From NCBI RefSeq assembly GCF_028598805.1, contig NZ_JAQRFI010000014.1, positions 30,077 to 94,076 on the forward strand: 64,000 nt of DNA, written 5' to 3'. This document shows positions 1 to 10,652 of this stretch, piece after piece. Both the position numbers and the translations under genes were made by a program. The number at the start of each line of letters is the position of its first letter. Position 1 is the first letter of the stretch. The notes under the pieces are model-generated. The model saw nothing but the letters and a program-made list of their open reading frames with translations, did no database searches and was not told the origin of the DNA. Source of the DNA: Xenorhabdus yunnanensis. Its GTDB lineage: Bacteria; Pseudomonadota; Gammaproteobacteria; Enterobacterales; Enterobacteriaceae.

Positions 1-3000
1 AGATCTCGCGCCAGTTCTGTTTTTTCCAGTTCCCGTAACGCCATCTCCTCCTCTTCCGCCGTTAATTCAGGCAGTTGATGGAAATCGAGTGTCCAATAAT
101 CTTTATCATCAGAGATGATCGGTATTAATTGCAGCGGAGAAGTATATTGCTCAGTATCAAATTTCGCAGCAAGCTGAGGATGATGCCGGACTAAAACTGA
201 CAACGCCTGACGTAATTCAGCAACAGTCAATGACCCGAACAGGGAAAGGCGTGTCAATGAATTATAACTGCCATGCTCGGTGGCTGTTTGTGCGTGGAAT
301 AATAATCCTTGTTGCAGTGGTAGCAACGGTAATACCACAGATAATGGGCCATAATGCTCGGTCAACTGAGTGAGATCGTTCTCCTCAAAATCTGCCAGCC
401 CCGTTTCTGCGGCAACTAACGTGGCCATAGCCTGCAAGGGCTGCTGTCTGGCGAACTGAATTAAGCGATCAGCCACCCATACCATACCGTGATGTAATTC
501 TGCGATATCTTGATGGCTAAAAATACCATCAACCCATTGCCAGTTAATGACTAATTGTGGAGTATGTCCCTGCTCATCAACGAATAGGTTGATTTCCAAA
601 CTATGGTTCAGGGACATTTCAGGATCTTGATAAACAGCAAACGCATCCCGGAAAAGATTTTTAGTCCGTTGAGGCGCCCATAAATTATCTGCCTCGACAA
701 AACGCCCCAGATAATTAAATAAGATCTCCGGCGTTTCTTGCGTTGCCAGTATTTCCCGTCCCGTTTGGTCTAGATAGCGCAGCAAACCATAACCTATCCC
801 ACGATCGGGCACTGCCCGCAAAACACTTTTCACCGCCCTGACCATCTCTGCTGGCTGGTATTCTCCTGTTTGTGGCAGACCTACCACTATCGGGTATTCA
901 GCGGTCAACCAACCAACAGTCCGAGCCAAATCGCCCTTTTCGTCTAATTCAACGCGACCATGAGATTCTAGCTGGAAGCGTAACTGACTGACGTTAAAAT
1001 GGCGATAACAAGCCATTGCCAATATGGTTAATAAAACTTCTTCAATATTCGCGTGATATTGTTTGGGTAATATTCCCAATAAAGCGGCTGTTTGCTCACC
1101 GCTCAATAATGTTCGTGCCGTACAGGCGTTTATTTGACGATCCCGGTGTACATCCAACGGACGCAGCCCTAATAGAGATGTTTTTTTATTCAACATTCGC
1201 TGCCAAAAAGGCAATTCGGCTACACGTTGTGGCAAATTTTGGCGTAGATAATCGTTCCAATCGTGCAAAGAATACTCTTCCGCTGGTAAAGTCATAATTT
1301 TGCCATTTATAGTTTTGCCATTTATTGCAGCTTCAACTCCCTGACGTAATTCATCCAATAATATTCGCCACGAAACACCATCTGTTGCCAAATGATGAAT
1401 AATAAATACCAATCCCTTAGACACACCGCCATTGCCATCGCCTCCCTGTTGTAATAAACAAGCGTGGAATAGCTGACCATTTGTGGGTTCCAGACACATA
1501 ACCGCATCGTGGAAGGCTTGCTCTGCACAGGTTTCAATATCTTCGCAATTTTGCCGTATGCTGCAATACGTTGCCTCAAATACAGAAATCGGCTCATTGG
1601 TAAACTCACCGACTATAAGCTGGCCATCACGGGTAAACGCGCGCAGTACAGGATGTGCTTGCACTAAAGCAATCAATGCCTGCGATAAATGTTGCGGCTG
1701 TAGTTCTGCCGGGACACGAATAAATACACCATGAGCGAAACGGGTATTAATCCCATGAGATTCAGCAAACCAATGTAAAATAGGCAGGCTATCGATCGCC
1801 CCTTTCTGAATGCGCTTAGGACTCTGTTTTGCAATGGTAACAGGCGTCATTTTCAACGACATCCGTGCAGGTGTACGCTCACTGAAAATATCCCGTGGAC
1901 GTAACTGCCAACCAAGACGGCGTAATTGCGTTCCCAGCGCCATCGCAGAAATACTGTCGCCCCCCAGCACAAAAAAATCATCATCTGCACTGACCTCTGA
2001 CACAGCTAATAGGCTGGAGAATGCTTTACAAATGGATTTTTCCTGCTTACTTTCCGCTTTTCTGCCTACTGGCAATTGAAATTGCTGTGGTTTGGGCAAT
2101 GCGCTGCGGTCGATTTTGCCATTGATTGAGATAGGTAAGGCTTCCAACACCATTAAGAAAGCAGGAACCATATAATCAGGCAGTTTCTTTGCCAGTTCAG
2201 CTAACAATAAAACCGAGATATTCGCTAAAGCGCGCCGTTGCCCATCTGGGACAACACAATACCCCACCAGCCGATATGTTGCGCCGATAGGCTCAGCAAT
2301 TACTACCGCAGAACTGACCTCCGGCAAATCAACCAGCGCATTTTCTACTTCACCTAACTCAACGCGGAAACCACGCACTTTAACCTGATGATCCACCCGA
2401 CCAATAAATGCAAGCAGTCCATCAGACCGCCAGCGCATAAGATCACCAGTGCGATACATCACCTCACCATGACGGAACGGATTAGCAACAAAGCGTGTTG
2501 CCGTCATTCCCGGACGATGTAAATAACCACGGGCGATACCCACTCCAGAGAGATACAGTTCTCCCACTGCACCAATTGGCACGGGTTGTAAGTAACTATC
2601 TAAAAGCCAGATATCGGTATTGGCAACCGGACGCCCAATCACAGGCTGATCGGCCATTTGAATGCTGGCACCCAACGTATCAATGGTATATTCGGAAGGG
2701 CCATAATAGTTGTGGATATCAATTTGCGACTGCTGTTTAAGTAACTCCCATAACCGTGGTGTGGCAGCTTCGCCACCGATCATAATACACGCAGGCTGGT
2801 GATTACCTTTTTCCAACAATCCACTATCGATAAGTTGGGTCAAGAAAGAAGGCGTAATATCCATGATATCAATCGGCAGCAGATTCATCTGCTGTACCAC
2901 GCCCCATGCATCCCGTCTCAGTTCCTCATCAAAAATATAGAGTTCACTGCCTAAGATCATACAAAACAGGGGTTCCCAAGAGGAATCAAAGGAGAAAGAT

Positions 3001-5075
3001 GCAGTGTGTCCCGCACGTGCCCTTCGGTTATGTCGCTGATAAAAATTCTCGATGACAGGCCCAAACAAATGCGTTGCGTGGGAGGTTAACAAATTCAGTA
3101 ATCCGCCATGTGTGCTCATAACACCTTTTGGCTTACCTGTAGATCCCGATGTATAGATTATATAAGCCAAATGCTCACCGCACAGTTTTTCGCGTCGTTC
3201 TTCGTCTGTGACAGGTAACGAAGATAAACCGGAACACTGCGCTACTATCTGCTGATCATCCAGACAAATGATCTTGGGTACTTCGGGCATTTGTGCCAAC
3301 GTATTCAAGTGAGTGATCAGCAAGGCGGGCTGAACATCGTCACACATTAACTGCAAACGTTCCGGCGGATAATCGAGATCAAGGGGAATGTAAGCAGCAC
3401 CACTAGCCAATACTCCCAGAATCGCAATAATTGAATCCACTGAACGAGGGATACCAATAGCAACCACATCCTCAGCCCCAATTCCCTGTGACAATAAGAA
3501 ACGTGCAAGCTGCACCACTTTTGTCATCAATTGGTGGTAACTAAGCTGTTCATTGCGACAACGTATAGCAATGGCATCAGGCTGCCGCCCGACCTGCTGC
3601 AAAAAGATATCCAGCACAGAAACACTGTTTATAGAAACACCAGTTATAGAAACACCAGTTACAGGCGCTTGGATTCTTGGCCCACAAGACCATTCATCAA
3701 GCCGTTGTTGTTCCTGTGGTGGAATAAGTGGGGCGAGCGCAATAGGCTGTTGCGGCTGCGTCAGTAATTGATTCAACAAATAACTGATCCGTTCACCATG
3801 CCACTGTAAAGTTTGCTCACTATACTTTTTACGATTCGCGATCAGCACTAGCTGGAGCTGATCATCGTAACAACACAATTCAAACTCTAAATCATCCACT
3901 GGTCCCATAGCGAGCGTATGTGTTTTGATGGGTTTACCATCTATTTTCAACGTCTCGTTATAGATTTTGTAATTGAAAACAGGGCCATAAAGCGCATTTT
4001 TACTACCTGATAACCCCAGATCGCAACGCAGTTGCTCGGCTTCATACCGCTGGTAACGGCGGACTTGCTTCATTTCATCCACAAACGCTTTCGCTACCCC
4101 TGCAAGGGTCATACTCTCTTTCAGGTTTATTTGCAGCGGCAAGAGATTGACTACAGGTCCCATTGCACAAAGCGCCTGAGATCCCAGACGCCGCATAAAA
4201 GGAAAACCAATTGACAAATGTTTTTCTCCGCTCATGCGATAGAAATAGATGCAGAGTGCAGCCATCACAATTTCAGTCGGCGGGAATTGCCGTAATAAAT
4301 TATCCTCACTTAATGGGGCAAATTGAGAAAGTGGGAAATAGCAATGGTGATGTAAAGGTAAGGTCGTTCCTGTATTCACAATTTCTTCAGTGGAAAGTGA
4401 AACAGAAGCACCGCGCTCACGGGTATGTTGTTGCCAGAATTCGGCTGCCTTTGCTTTTGCCGGAGACTGTTCCCACTCCTGATACTCTTGAACGACCAGA
4501 TCGAATGAACAGAAAGGATTTTCAGTGGGCTGCCTGCCAGTGTTTAACGCGTTATAGATATCAATAATACGCCGTGTCAGTGCTTCAAAACTAAAACCAT
4601 CAAGCATAAGATGGTGAAAACGCTGATACCAGAACCATCGTTCAGGTTGAGCACCGACTTTCATAATTACCTGCCGGTAAAGTGAGCGTTCCCCGTCAGC
4701 GGGCAATTCAGCGGCTAGATCTGCCTGCATTAATACCTGTGACGTGCTTTCCCCCCGCTCGTGGGTAAAATCGAACCACTCAGGGGCAACAACTTGTTGT
4801 GCATGACAGAAAGCAGGGATTTGCTGTACAGCTTCCCCCTGTTCATTAATAAAATAACGCGCATGAACGGTATCGGCCTCAGCCAAACCTTGGCGGATAG
4901 CCACATCAAATAAGGAACGCTCCAGCTCTCCATTGATTTCAATATAATGCGCAATGGTAAACACATTGCGATGACTGGCAAGTTGGTCAGCCATCCAGAT
5001 TCCGGGCTGAGCAGCCACAAGCGGCAACGTCAGATTGACTGATTTAATTTCAGAAAGTTGCAATACATTCGGCAC
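1..5075 (-). CDS. Siderophore NRPS, C-A-T-E-C, partial (runs off window)
   Basis: Non-ribosomal peptide synthetase; about 1691 residues lie in the window and the 3' part is beyond position 1. The start is a GTG at 5075 with AAGGA eight bases upstream. Visible domains: condensation (HHLMLDG near residue 154), adenylation (YTSGSTGKPKG near 640, NGKIDR near 985), carrier protein (LGGDS, Ser about 1041), epimerisation (HHLATDGVSWRIL near 1227, later NYLGR), then the start of a second condensation domain (LPLLPLQQGLLFHA near 1580). The frame was checked at several points and is open. It should join 2,3-dihydroxybenzoate from the EntB-like carrier to an amino acid that is epimerised to the D form, and pass the product to a second module outside the window. 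The A-domain pocket begins FDSSWEP. This is not the serine code I know from EntF; I suspect a cationic residue but cannot prove it. Confidence 0.93.
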   Translation of the reverse strand, partial: MPNVLQLSEIKSVNLTLPLVAAQPGIWMADQLASHRNVFTIAHYIEINGELERSLFDVAIRQGLAEADTVHARYFINEQGEAVQQIPAFCHAQQVVAPEWFDFTHERGESTSQVLMQADLAAELPADGERSLYRQVIMKVGAQPERWFWYQRFHHLMLDGFSFEALTRRIIDIYNALNTGRQPTENPFCSFDLVVQEYQEWEQSPAKAKAAEFWQQHTRERGASVSLSTEEIVNTGTTLPLHHHCYFPLSQFAPLSEDNLLRQFPPTEIVMAALCIYFYRMSGEKHLSIGFPFMRRLGSQALCAMGPVVNLLPLQINLKESMTLAGVAKAFVDEMKQVRRYQRYEAEQLRCDLGLSGSKNALYGPVFNYKIYNETLKIDGKPIKTHTLAMGPVDDLEFELCCYDDQLQLVLIANRKKYSEQTLQWHGERISYLLNQLLTQPQQPIALAPLIPPQEQQRLDEWSCGPRIQAPVTGVSITGVSINSVSVLDIFLQQVGRQPDAIAIRCRNEQLSYHQLMTKVVQLARFLLSQGIGAEDVVAIGIPRSVDSIIAILGVLASGAAYIPLDLDYPPERLQLMCDDVQPALLITHLNTLAQMPEVPKIICLDDQQIVAQCSGLSSLPVTDEERREKLCGEHLAYIIYTSGSTGKPKGVMSTHGGLLNLLTSHATHLFGPVIENFYQRHNRRARAGHTASFSFDSSWEPLFCMILGSELYIFDEELRRDAWGVVQQMNLLPIDIMDITPSFLTQLIDSGLLEKGNHQPACIMIGGEAATPRLWELLKQQSQIDIHNYYGPSEYTIDTLGASIQMADQPVIGRPVANTDIWLLDSYLQPVPIGAVGELYLSGVGIARGYLHRPGMTATRFVANPFRHGEVMYRTGDLMRWRSDGLLAFIGRVDHQVKVRGFRVELGEVENALVDLPEVSSAVVIAEPIGATYRLVGYCVVPDGQRRALANISVLLLAELAKKLPDYMVPAFLMVLEALPISINGKIDRSALPKPQQFQLPVGRKAESKQEKSICKAFSSLLAVSEVSADDDFFVLGGDSISAMALGTQLRRLGWQLRPRDIFSERTPARMSLKMTPVTIAKQSPKRIQKGAIDSLPILHWFAESHGINTRFAHGVFIRVPAELQPQHLSQALIALVQAHPVLRAFTRDGQLIVGEFTNEPISVFEATYCSIRQNCEDIETCAEQAFHDAVMCLEPTNGQLFHACLLQQGGDGNGGVSKGLVFIIHHLATDGVSWRILLDELRQGVEAAINGKTINGKIMTLPAEEYSLHDWNDYLRQNLPQRVAELPFWQRMLNKKTSLLGLRPLDVHRDRQINACTARTLLSGEQTAALLGILPKQYHANIEEVLLTILAMACYRHFNVSQLRFQLESHGRVELDEKGDLARTVGWLTAEYPIVVGLPQTGEYQPAEMVRAVKSVLRAVPDRGIGYGLLRYLDQTGREILATQETPEILFNYLGRFVEADNLWAPQRTKNLFRDAFAVYQDPEMSLNHSLEINLFVDEQGHTPQLVINWQWVDGIFSHQDIAELHHGMVWVADRLIQFARQQPLQAMATLVAAETGLADFEENDLTQLTEHYGPLSVVLPLLPLQQGLLFHAQTATEHGSYNSLTRLSLFGSLTVAELRQALSVLVRHHPQLAAKFDTEQYTSPLQLIPIISDDKDYWTLDFHQLPELTAEEEEMALRELEKTELARD
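3616..3660. repeat. 15-bp tandem repeat inside the NRPS
   Basis: Two identical 15-bp units (ATAGAAACACCAGTT, 3631-3645 and 3646-3660) follow a diverged third (3616-3630). They lie in the linker before the adenylation domain and encode a repeated TGVSI-type pentapeptide, so the reading frame is kept. Confidence 0.85.
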
Positions 5076-5131
5076 GTTTGATTTCCTTGCTTATCTACTC
5101 TACAGACTAAACCATCGGCATTATCAATTTG

Positions 5132-5176
5132 ATTTATCTATGTTTTATTTATCTATGTTTTATGCGGATGTGTTTT
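5132..5176. repeat. 15-bp tandem repeat between mbtH and NRPS
   Basis: Units ATTTATCTATGTTTT at 5132-5146 and 5147-5161 are identical; a third, diverged unit fills 5162-5176. The array runs into the 3' end of the MbtH-like gene, whose tail reads HKTHPHKT before a stop inside the repeat. Confidence 0.85.
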
Positions 5177-5383
5177 ATGCAGACTGGCCGGGCGCATATC
5201 CACCCAGTGCTCTTCTATGTATGCGATACAAGTCGCCCGTGAATCCGGGCCAATAATCTGCTTCCAACCAGCAGGATGGTCAGCAAAATCTGGCCAAAGG
5301 CTATATTGCTGTTGATCGTTTATCAGTACATAAAAATTAGCTTCATCATCATCAAAAGGGTTCTTTTGTTGCAAATTCATCAT
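5153..5383 (-). CDS. MbtH-like protein
   Basis: Seventy-six residues with the MbtH signature in order: [17 protein letters not shown], a P-GW stretch and a [11 protein letters not shown] end. MbtH-like proteins bind NRPS adenylation domains and are needed for their solubility or activity. It sits directly upstream of the NRPS on the same strand, 77 bp from its GTG. ATG codons at 5383 and 5380 are both possible starts. The last residues (HKTHPHKT) go beyond the usual family end and come from a 15-bp tandem repeat. Confidence 0.92.
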   Translation of the reverse strand: MMNLQQKNPFDDDEANFYVLINDQQQYSLWPDFADHPAGWKQIIGPDSRATCIAYIEEHWVDMRPASLHKTHPHKT

Positions 5384-5426
5384 TGGTTCTCATCATATTT
5401 GGGACTTCAATAATCGGTTTACCGCA

Positions 5427-6743
5427 TCATTTTTCAGCCAGTAACCAACTCAGGCCATCAATTAATCCTCCGCGCCAGCACAGCACATCATGCCCACCAT
5501 TAAACACACGATAATTCACGTTGTGCCCTGCCTCCTGTAATGCGGCATACATTTGCTCATTCACAAAATGGATATCTGCTTCGCGGGAACCCGCCTCCTG
5601 AAAGATTTTCAATGACGAAGGAATAACTTTTTGCTCAAGCAGTTGCTGGGTCAGCCAGCCGGGCTTATGTTCTGCGGGTGATATAAACTGCCGAACAATT
5701 TTGCTGTCAGGCCACCAAAAAGAACCCGATTGCGTGAGAACACAACCAAAACGTTGCGGCCAATGAAGTGCGGCATACAGTGCCGCCAATCCACCATAAC
5801 TTTGCCCTGCGATAACAGTTTGTTCAGGATCATCACTGAAAGCGGCATGCTGTGCGACAAGCGGCAAGAGTTCATCCTGAATCGCTTGCCAAAAATCAGG
5901 GTTGCAGGGAAGCTCCCGCTCTCGATGAGGCATATCAATAACATCAATCAAAAGCCAAACAGCCCCCGGTATCTGCCGTTTTTCAGTGGCTGCATCAATC
6001 ACCGGAAAAATCGGTATTCTCTCTACCCAATTCAATCCATCCAAGAGAATGATGAGAGGACGGGGGTTCGCGTTTTCTTTCTCCGTTTCTTCACCACTGG
6101 AATAAAGCCAAACATGCCTTTGGTTGTTGAGCCGCTCACTATTCCAATGCAAAAGCAAAGGCTCTCGTTTATCTGCCTGCCCAATATGATTTGGGTTTAT
6201 CCCATCAATCAATGCCCATGCAGTCTGTTCAGGTGCTTTAGGCATATGAATTGCCGATAAAGGCAAACCAAGCCCATTATGGTGATGGCTTTGCAGATTC
6301 AGGGGATCTGGAACGGACAATGGAAAGAGTGAAATCCACCATTCACGTTGTTGTTGATTGCGCTGTTTGATTTCATCGGAAAATTTGGGGGGGAGATATG
6401 CATCAGTGACAGGTATAAATCGATAACTTCCTCTCCAATCATCTTCAAGGTTCACTGACCAATACCAGATATCTGTTTCAGGCAATCGTTGCAAACTTTG
6501 CGGATCTGGACAATGGTGATTAGTAATGCCATTGATATCGATATAGATTTTCAGAAAATTTGAGTTTTGTTCATTCCCGTAAGGATCTCGCCAGAAGAAG
6601 GTTGTTTGAACTTGCTGGTTCCTCATAACTTCTATGATCGGAGTTCCCAAAGTAGCAATATGTTCCCACCATGATTCACTACCAACATTAGGGGCAGATA
6701 ATAAATTATCTACCGTACCTGATGGCTGAAATACTAACTTCAT
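5427..6743 (-). CDS. fes: Enterochelin esterase-like hydrolase (Fes family)
   Basis: A 438-residue Fes-type esterase. The N-terminal half has the Fes fold with WYWSVNLEDDWRGSYRF. The C-terminal alpha/beta hydrolase half carries the nucleophile elbow GQSYGG and the late histidine in NGGHDVLCWRGG. Such enzymes cut catechol-serine ester backbones in the cytoplasm to release iron. Its presence suggests that the siderophore has ester links between serines. It is the first gene of the leftward arm, followed by mbtH and the NRPS. The ATG at 6743 has a purine-rich GGGGAGAAGGGG just upstream. Confidence 0.9.
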   Translation of the reverse strand: MKLVFQPSGTVDNLLSAPNVGSESWWEHIATLGTPIIEVMRNQQVQTTFFWRDPYGNEQNSNFLKIYIDINGITNHHCPDPQSLQRLPETDIWYWSVNLEDDWRGSYRFIPVTDAYLPPKFSDEIKQRNQQQREWWISLFPLSVPDPLNLQSHHHNGLGLPLSAIHMPKAPEQTAWALIDGINPNHIGQADKREPLLLHWNSERLNNQRHVWLYSSGEETEKENANPRPLIILLDGLNWVERIPIFPVIDAATEKRQIPGAVWLLIDVIDMPHRERELPCNPDFWQAIQDELLPLVAQHAAFSDDPEQTVIAGQSYGGLAALYAALHWPQRFGCVLTQSGSFWWPDSKIVRQFISPAEHKPGWLTQQLLEQKVIPSSLKIFQEAGSREADIHFVNEQMYAALQEAGHNVNYRVFNGGHDVLCWRGGLIDGLSWLLAEK

Positions 6744-6834
6744 CCCCTTCTCCCCTGCAAAAACATCCGCTCATAAATGACATATGCATTTGATACACCA
6801 CGCCTGATACATCGCACCCATAACGCCCATTAAA

Positions 6835-6853
6835 AGAAATGATTATCATTAAC
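6835..6853. promoter_or_regulatory. Fur box (fes-side)
   Basis: On the minus strand this reads GTTAATGATAATCATTTCT, about 15 of 19 matches to the Fur consensus. It lies between the divergent esterase and receptor genes, nearer the esterase side. Confidence 0.7.
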
Positions 6854-6857
6854 CAAT

Positions 6858-6876
6858 GATATTGATAATGATTTTC
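6858..6876. promoter_or_regulatory. Fur box (receptor-side)
   Basis: GATATTGATAATGATTTTC matches the 19-bp Fur consensus at 16 positions. It overlaps the -35 of the receptor promoter, as expected for iron-dependent repression. Confidence 0.8.
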
Positions 6877-6890
6877 GTTTGCAATATTAT
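6862..6890 (+). promoter_or_regulatory. Sigma-70 promoter for the TonB receptor operon
   Basis: -35 TTGATA (6862-6867), a 17-bp spacer, then -10 TATTAT (6885-6890). The -35 is inside the receptor-side Fur box. The 5' leader to the receptor start would be about 155 nt. Confidence 0.65.
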
Positions 6891-7052
6891 TCAATTTATT
6901 TTATTAATCTTAATCACTGGCTAACAGAGTTAATGGAGCATTATCAGGAAATGTGGCAGGAGGCCTTCACTATTCAGCTTAGCCAGAATGGTGTCGCCTT
7001 ATTTATCTAACTGATTTTTAAGTTTTTATTTTGAAAATATCTATATTGAGAG

Positions 7053-9248
7053 ATGAAATCCATGGTACTGCCTATCAAGAACAATGCATCGAAAGCCGCA
7101 AAAAGAATGACGGTAAACTATAACTATAATAAATTATTCTTAATGTTTACTTCTGCCCTACTGATATCTCCATATGCCTCAGCAAACAATGGGACTGACA
7201 ATAACAACGAATACACCGTAACTGTCACAAGTGCAATTAAAGGGAATTCTGAAAAAAACTTTGTAGAATCAGACAGTGCCGCAGGCACCAAAAGTCTCAC
7301 TCCTCTTATCAAAACGCCCCAGTCAATCAGCGTCATTAATCGCACACAAATGGAAGCGCAAGGTGTAGCAACTGTTGCTGACTCTCTGAATTATTCAAGT
7401 GGTGTGGTGACTAATTATCGCGGCTCTTCCAACCGCAATGACGAAGTGATTACCCGCGGTTTCCGTTATGCGCCTAAGTTCCTTGATGGCTTGAGTTATG
7501 GTAATCAGATCGATCCTTGGTTATTGGAACGGGTGGAGTTGGTGCACGGGCCAGCATCTGTGCTATACGGTCAGGTCAGCCCCGGCGGCTTGATTAATAT
7601 GACCAGCAAAAGGCCAACTGCCCAGCCCATCCACAAGGTACAGATGAAAGCGGGCAATCAGAGCCTTGGTGAATTGGCTTTTGATTTCGGTGGGGCACTG
7701 GGTGATGATATCCCCGTTCTCTATCGTTTAAATGGCATACTCAGCACCCAAAAACAGTTCGTCAAAGACTATAAAAAAGAGCGGATTGCCATCGCCCCTG
7801 CGCTGACATGGATCCCCAACAATAATACGACCTTTACGTTACTGACCAGCTATCAGTACGATCCCAAGGCAGGATACCGCAACTTCTACCCTAAAGTCGG
7901 CACAGTAACGCCTGCCCCCAATGTGGGTTATATTCCCTACGATATGAATCTCAGTGATCCTTCTTTTAATCAGGCCAGACGGGAGCAGGGATCTATCGGC
8001 TACATGATTGAACACGACATTAATGATGTCTTTTCTTTCCAGCAAAATCTGCGCTATTCAAGGTCAAATGAGCGTTATAAACTTTTCGTTTATGTATCGG
8101 ATATAAAAGACCAACCAACTAGTATCCAACGCCGCCCACAGAAGGAATACAGTGAAGCACAGACATTCACCATGGATAATCATCTGAAAGCACAATTCTC
8201 AACCAGTAACATTGATCACAGCGTCACCAGTGGAATCGATTACAAGTGGGCGGATAACCACAACAAAAGATGGCAAAAGAATGGTGATCAATACAAATTC
8301 GATTGGTCAAATCCAGCCAGAAGTGTTCCCGTTGATGAAAAAGAGCTATCCCTTGCTTTAAACGATAAAAAGAAACTCCACCAGTTAGGCGTTTACGTAC
8401 AAGACCAACTCAGTTGGGAGAACTGGAATTTAGTCCTGTCGGGGCGTTATGACTGGACTGAAACCAAGCAACAAAATATCATCAGCAACACATCAACAAC
8501 CCAGAAAGACCGTGCTTTTACAGGGCGTGCGGGATTATTGTATGCCTTTGATAACGGTATTTCGCCTTATATCAGTTACAGCACCTCCTTTGAACCTAAT
8601 CTGTCTCAAGGAGCGCCGGGAACACCTGCCTTCAAACCAACAACAGGTGAACAAACTGAAATAGGCATCAAATTCCAGCCAAAAGATCACAATACCCTGT
8701 TAACCCTTTCTCTGTTCGATATCACCCAGAAAAACGTGACCAGCCGTAACCCGGTCACCCGCTTTAGCGAACAAATTGGCAAAATTGGCTCAAAAGGGGC
8801 AGAAGCCGAAATTCATTCCAAAATCACGCCAGAAATCAATATGATAGCCAGCTATACTTATACAGATACCAAAACCAAAAATGATAACAATGCCTCACGA
8901 GTCGGCAAAAGAATGCCTTCAATTCCTGAACATGCAGCTTCTGCATGGGGGAGTTACAGCTTTACACAAACGGCGCTGAAAGGATTTACATTAGGCGCCG
9001 GCGTACGTTATACCGGTTCCACTTCCGGTGATTATGCAGAAACATTCCACGTAAAACCCTACACCCTCTATGACCTGATGGCGAAATACGATCTTGGTGA
9101 AGCCTCCCCTCAGCTCAAGGGTGCCAATATACAACTGAATGTGAATAACCTGACCAACAAATATTACGTTGCTTCATGTTCAAATACAGAAGCTTGTTTC
9201 TATGGCAGCGGGCGCAGCATTGTTGCCATGATGGAATATAGTTGGTAA
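7053..9248 (+). CDS. TonB-dependent siderophore receptor
   Basis: A 731-residue outer-membrane receptor. An N-terminal hydrophobic segment ending near PYASA is a signal peptide. A TonB-box-like EYTVTVTS follows, then the plug ([49 protein letters not shown]) and a beta-barrel ending in aromatic W. The plug is of the ferrichrome-type siderophore receptor class. It lies just ahead of the catechol genes and under a Fur-box promoter, so uptake of the cognate siderophore is the likely role. Starts at 7053, 7062 and 7107 are all in frame. The short GAGAG upstream favours 7062, so the N-terminus is uncertain. Confidence 0.93.
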   Translation: MKSMVLPIKNNASKAAKRMTVNYNYNKLFLMFTSALLISPYASANNGTDNNNEYTVTVTSAIKGNSEKNFVESDSAAGTKSLTPLIKTPQSISVINRTQMEAQGVATVADSLNYSSGVVTNYRGSSNRNDEVITRGFRYAPKFLDGLSYGNQIDPWLLERVELVHGPASVLYGQVSPGGLINMTSKRPTAQPIHKVQMKAGNQSLGELAFDFGGALGDDIPVLYRLNGILSTQKQFVKDYKKERIAIAPALTWIPNNNTTFTLLTSYQYDPKAGYRNFYPKVGTVTPAPNVGYIPYDMNLSDPSFNQARREQGSIGYMIEHDINDVFSFQQNLRYSRSNERYKLFVYVSDIKDQPTSIQRRPQKEYSEAQTFTMDNHLKAQFSTSNIDHSVTSGIDYKWADNHNKRWQKNGDQYKFDWSNPARSVPVDEKELSLALNDKKKLHQLGVYVQDQLSWENWNLVLSGRYDWTETKQQNIISNTSTTQKDRAFTGRAGLLYAFDNGISPYISYSTSFEPNLSQGAPGTPAFKPTTGEQTEIGIKFQPKDHNTLLTLSLFDITQKNVTSRNPVTRFSEQIGKIGSKGAEAEIHSKITPEINMIASYTYTDTKTKNDNNASRVGKRMPSIPEHAASAWGSYSFTQTALKGFTLGAGVRYTGSTSGDYAETFHVKPYTLYDLMAKYDLGEASPQLKGANIQLNVNNLTNKYYVASCSNTEACFYGSGRSIVAMMEYSW

Positions 9249-9266
9249 AGCAAAATTTATTGATTT

Positions 9267-9298
9267 CAGTGGCAAAAAGCAAAATCTTTCTGCCACTG
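9267..9298. terminator. Hairpin after the receptor gene
   Basis: CAGTGGCA at 9267-9274 pairs with TGCCACTG at 9291-9298. There is no strong T-run after it, so it may attenuate rather than end transcription into entC. Confidence 0.4.
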
Positions 9299-9431
9299 TG
9301 AATTGCTTCCATCAAGGCACATTTACACTTATTGGAATGATATGTATTGGAGTACTTTTATGTTTCAAGCGCCACAAGCCATAAAACTGAATAATAGCCA
9401 ATCTATTATTTAAAAATAATAGGGAAACATC

Positions 9432-10652
9432 GTGCTTAATTTAACAACTGAATATCACACATCCGAATTACTGGGCTTTAGTTGTGATGATTTTGTGTTC
9501 TTATCCTCAAATAAAAGCCTGCATGCACAAGGATGTTTTACCAAAATAACAACGCCTGCCAATCATCATGATGATATTGGCAATTTATTAAGTGGCAATT
9601 CATTAAGTGGTAACTCATTAAGTGACAATCTGTCTCAATTATTCCATCAGGCTGAACAGGCGGGAATTAAAAACCCCATTGCAGTAGGGGCAATTCCTTT
9701 TGATAAACAACAACCGTCTGCTCTCTATATACCTTATGAACACCGTTGGTTAGAACGGGAAACCTTACATTTTTCCGCTCTGTCCCCCATGTCACGGTTG
9801 CAATTGCAGCAGAGCCATTTATGGCCGGAAAAAGAAGAGTTTTGCCAGATGGTCTTTCAGGCAGTTGATGCCATACATCATGGTCTGCTTGATAAGGTCG
9901 TCCTTTCGCGCCTACTGGATATTGAATTTGATCGGAAGCCTGACACTATCCGGCTTTTTATGCAGCTTAATGCCCAAAACCCTTATAGCTACAACTTTCA
10001 TCTTCCGCTAGAGAACAGCACTTTAATTGGTGCCAGCCCGGAACTTCTACTACGTAAACAGGGCAATACCATTATTTCTCAACCACTGGCTGGTTCGTCA
10101 CGCAGAAGCCGCAATATCGTAGAAGATAACGCCTTACGCCAATCGCTGCTGCATTCAGCTAAAGATCAGCATGAACATCAATTAGTAATTAATGCGATAC
10201 GAACCGCACTCACTGAACATTGTACTGAACTGATGATCCCTGATTCGCCTTCAATATTCAGTACTCCTTTACTCTGGCACCTCGCCACAGAAATACGCAG
10301 CGAATTATGCAACAAACATGCAGATTCCCTTTCAATTGCCAGTTTACTCCATCCAACACCAGCGCTTTGTGGAGCCCCAAGAGAACAAGCATACGAACTC
10401 ATCGCTCAACTCGAACCTTTCAAACGAAACTATTTTGGCGGCATTGTCGGTTGGTGTGATGCCAAGGGTAATGGCGAATGGGTTGTTACTATTCGCTGTG
10501 GAGAAGTATTCGAAAACCATATTCGGCTCTTTGCCGGAGCGGGCATCGTTGCTGACTCCCAACCCAATGCCGAATGGCAAGAAACCGGAGTGAAACTTGG
10601 CACCATGCTACAAGCACTAGGATTATCTGAGAGTAAGGAACGTGTGTTATGA
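9432..10652 (+). CDS. entC: Isochorismate synthase
   Basis: A 406-residue chorismate-binding enzyme that converts chorismate to isochorismate, the first step to 2,3-dihydroxybenzoate. Family motifs are [30 protein letters not shown] and a late VTIRCGEV. It starts at a GTG with AGGGAAA upstream. The GTG is the only start with a good ribosome site. It overlaps the next gene by 4 bp. An in-frame 15-bp repeat in the N-terminal third gives [15 protein letters not shown], a low-complexity insert outside the core. Confidence 0.93.
   Translation: MLNLTTEYHTSELLGFSCDDFVFLSSNKSLHAQGCFTKITTPANHHDDIGNLLSGNSLSGNSLSDNLSQLFHQAEQAGIKNPIAVGAIPFDKQQPSALYIPYEHRWLERETLHFSALSPMSRLQLQQSHLWPEKEEFCQMVFQAVDAIHHGLLDKVVLSRLLDIEFDRKPDTIRLFMQLNAQNPYSYNFHLPLENSTLIGASPELLLRKQGNTIISQPLAGSSRRSRNIVEDNALRQSLLHSAKDQHEHQLVINAIRTALTEHCTELMIPDSPSIFSTPLLWHLATEIRSELCNKHADSLSIASLLHPTPALCGAPREQAYELIAQLEPFKRNYFGGIVGWCDAKGNGEWVVTIRCGEVFENHIRLFAGAGIVADSQPNAEWQETGVKLGTMLQALGLSESKERVL
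9588..9632. repeat. 15-bp tandem repeat inside entC
   Basis: Three near-identical units starting TTAAGTGRYAA (9588-9602, 9603-9617, 9618-9632), each coding for an LSGNS-like pentapeptide. Confidence 0.85.

Noticed and set aside
1016..4567. Many short plus-strand ORFs over the NRPS
   Set aside because: They are shadows of the long minus-strand NRPS frame, which was checked at three conserved motifs.
5730..6260. 176-residue plus-strand ORF
   Set aside because: It lies antisense within the esterase gene and has no family resemblance.
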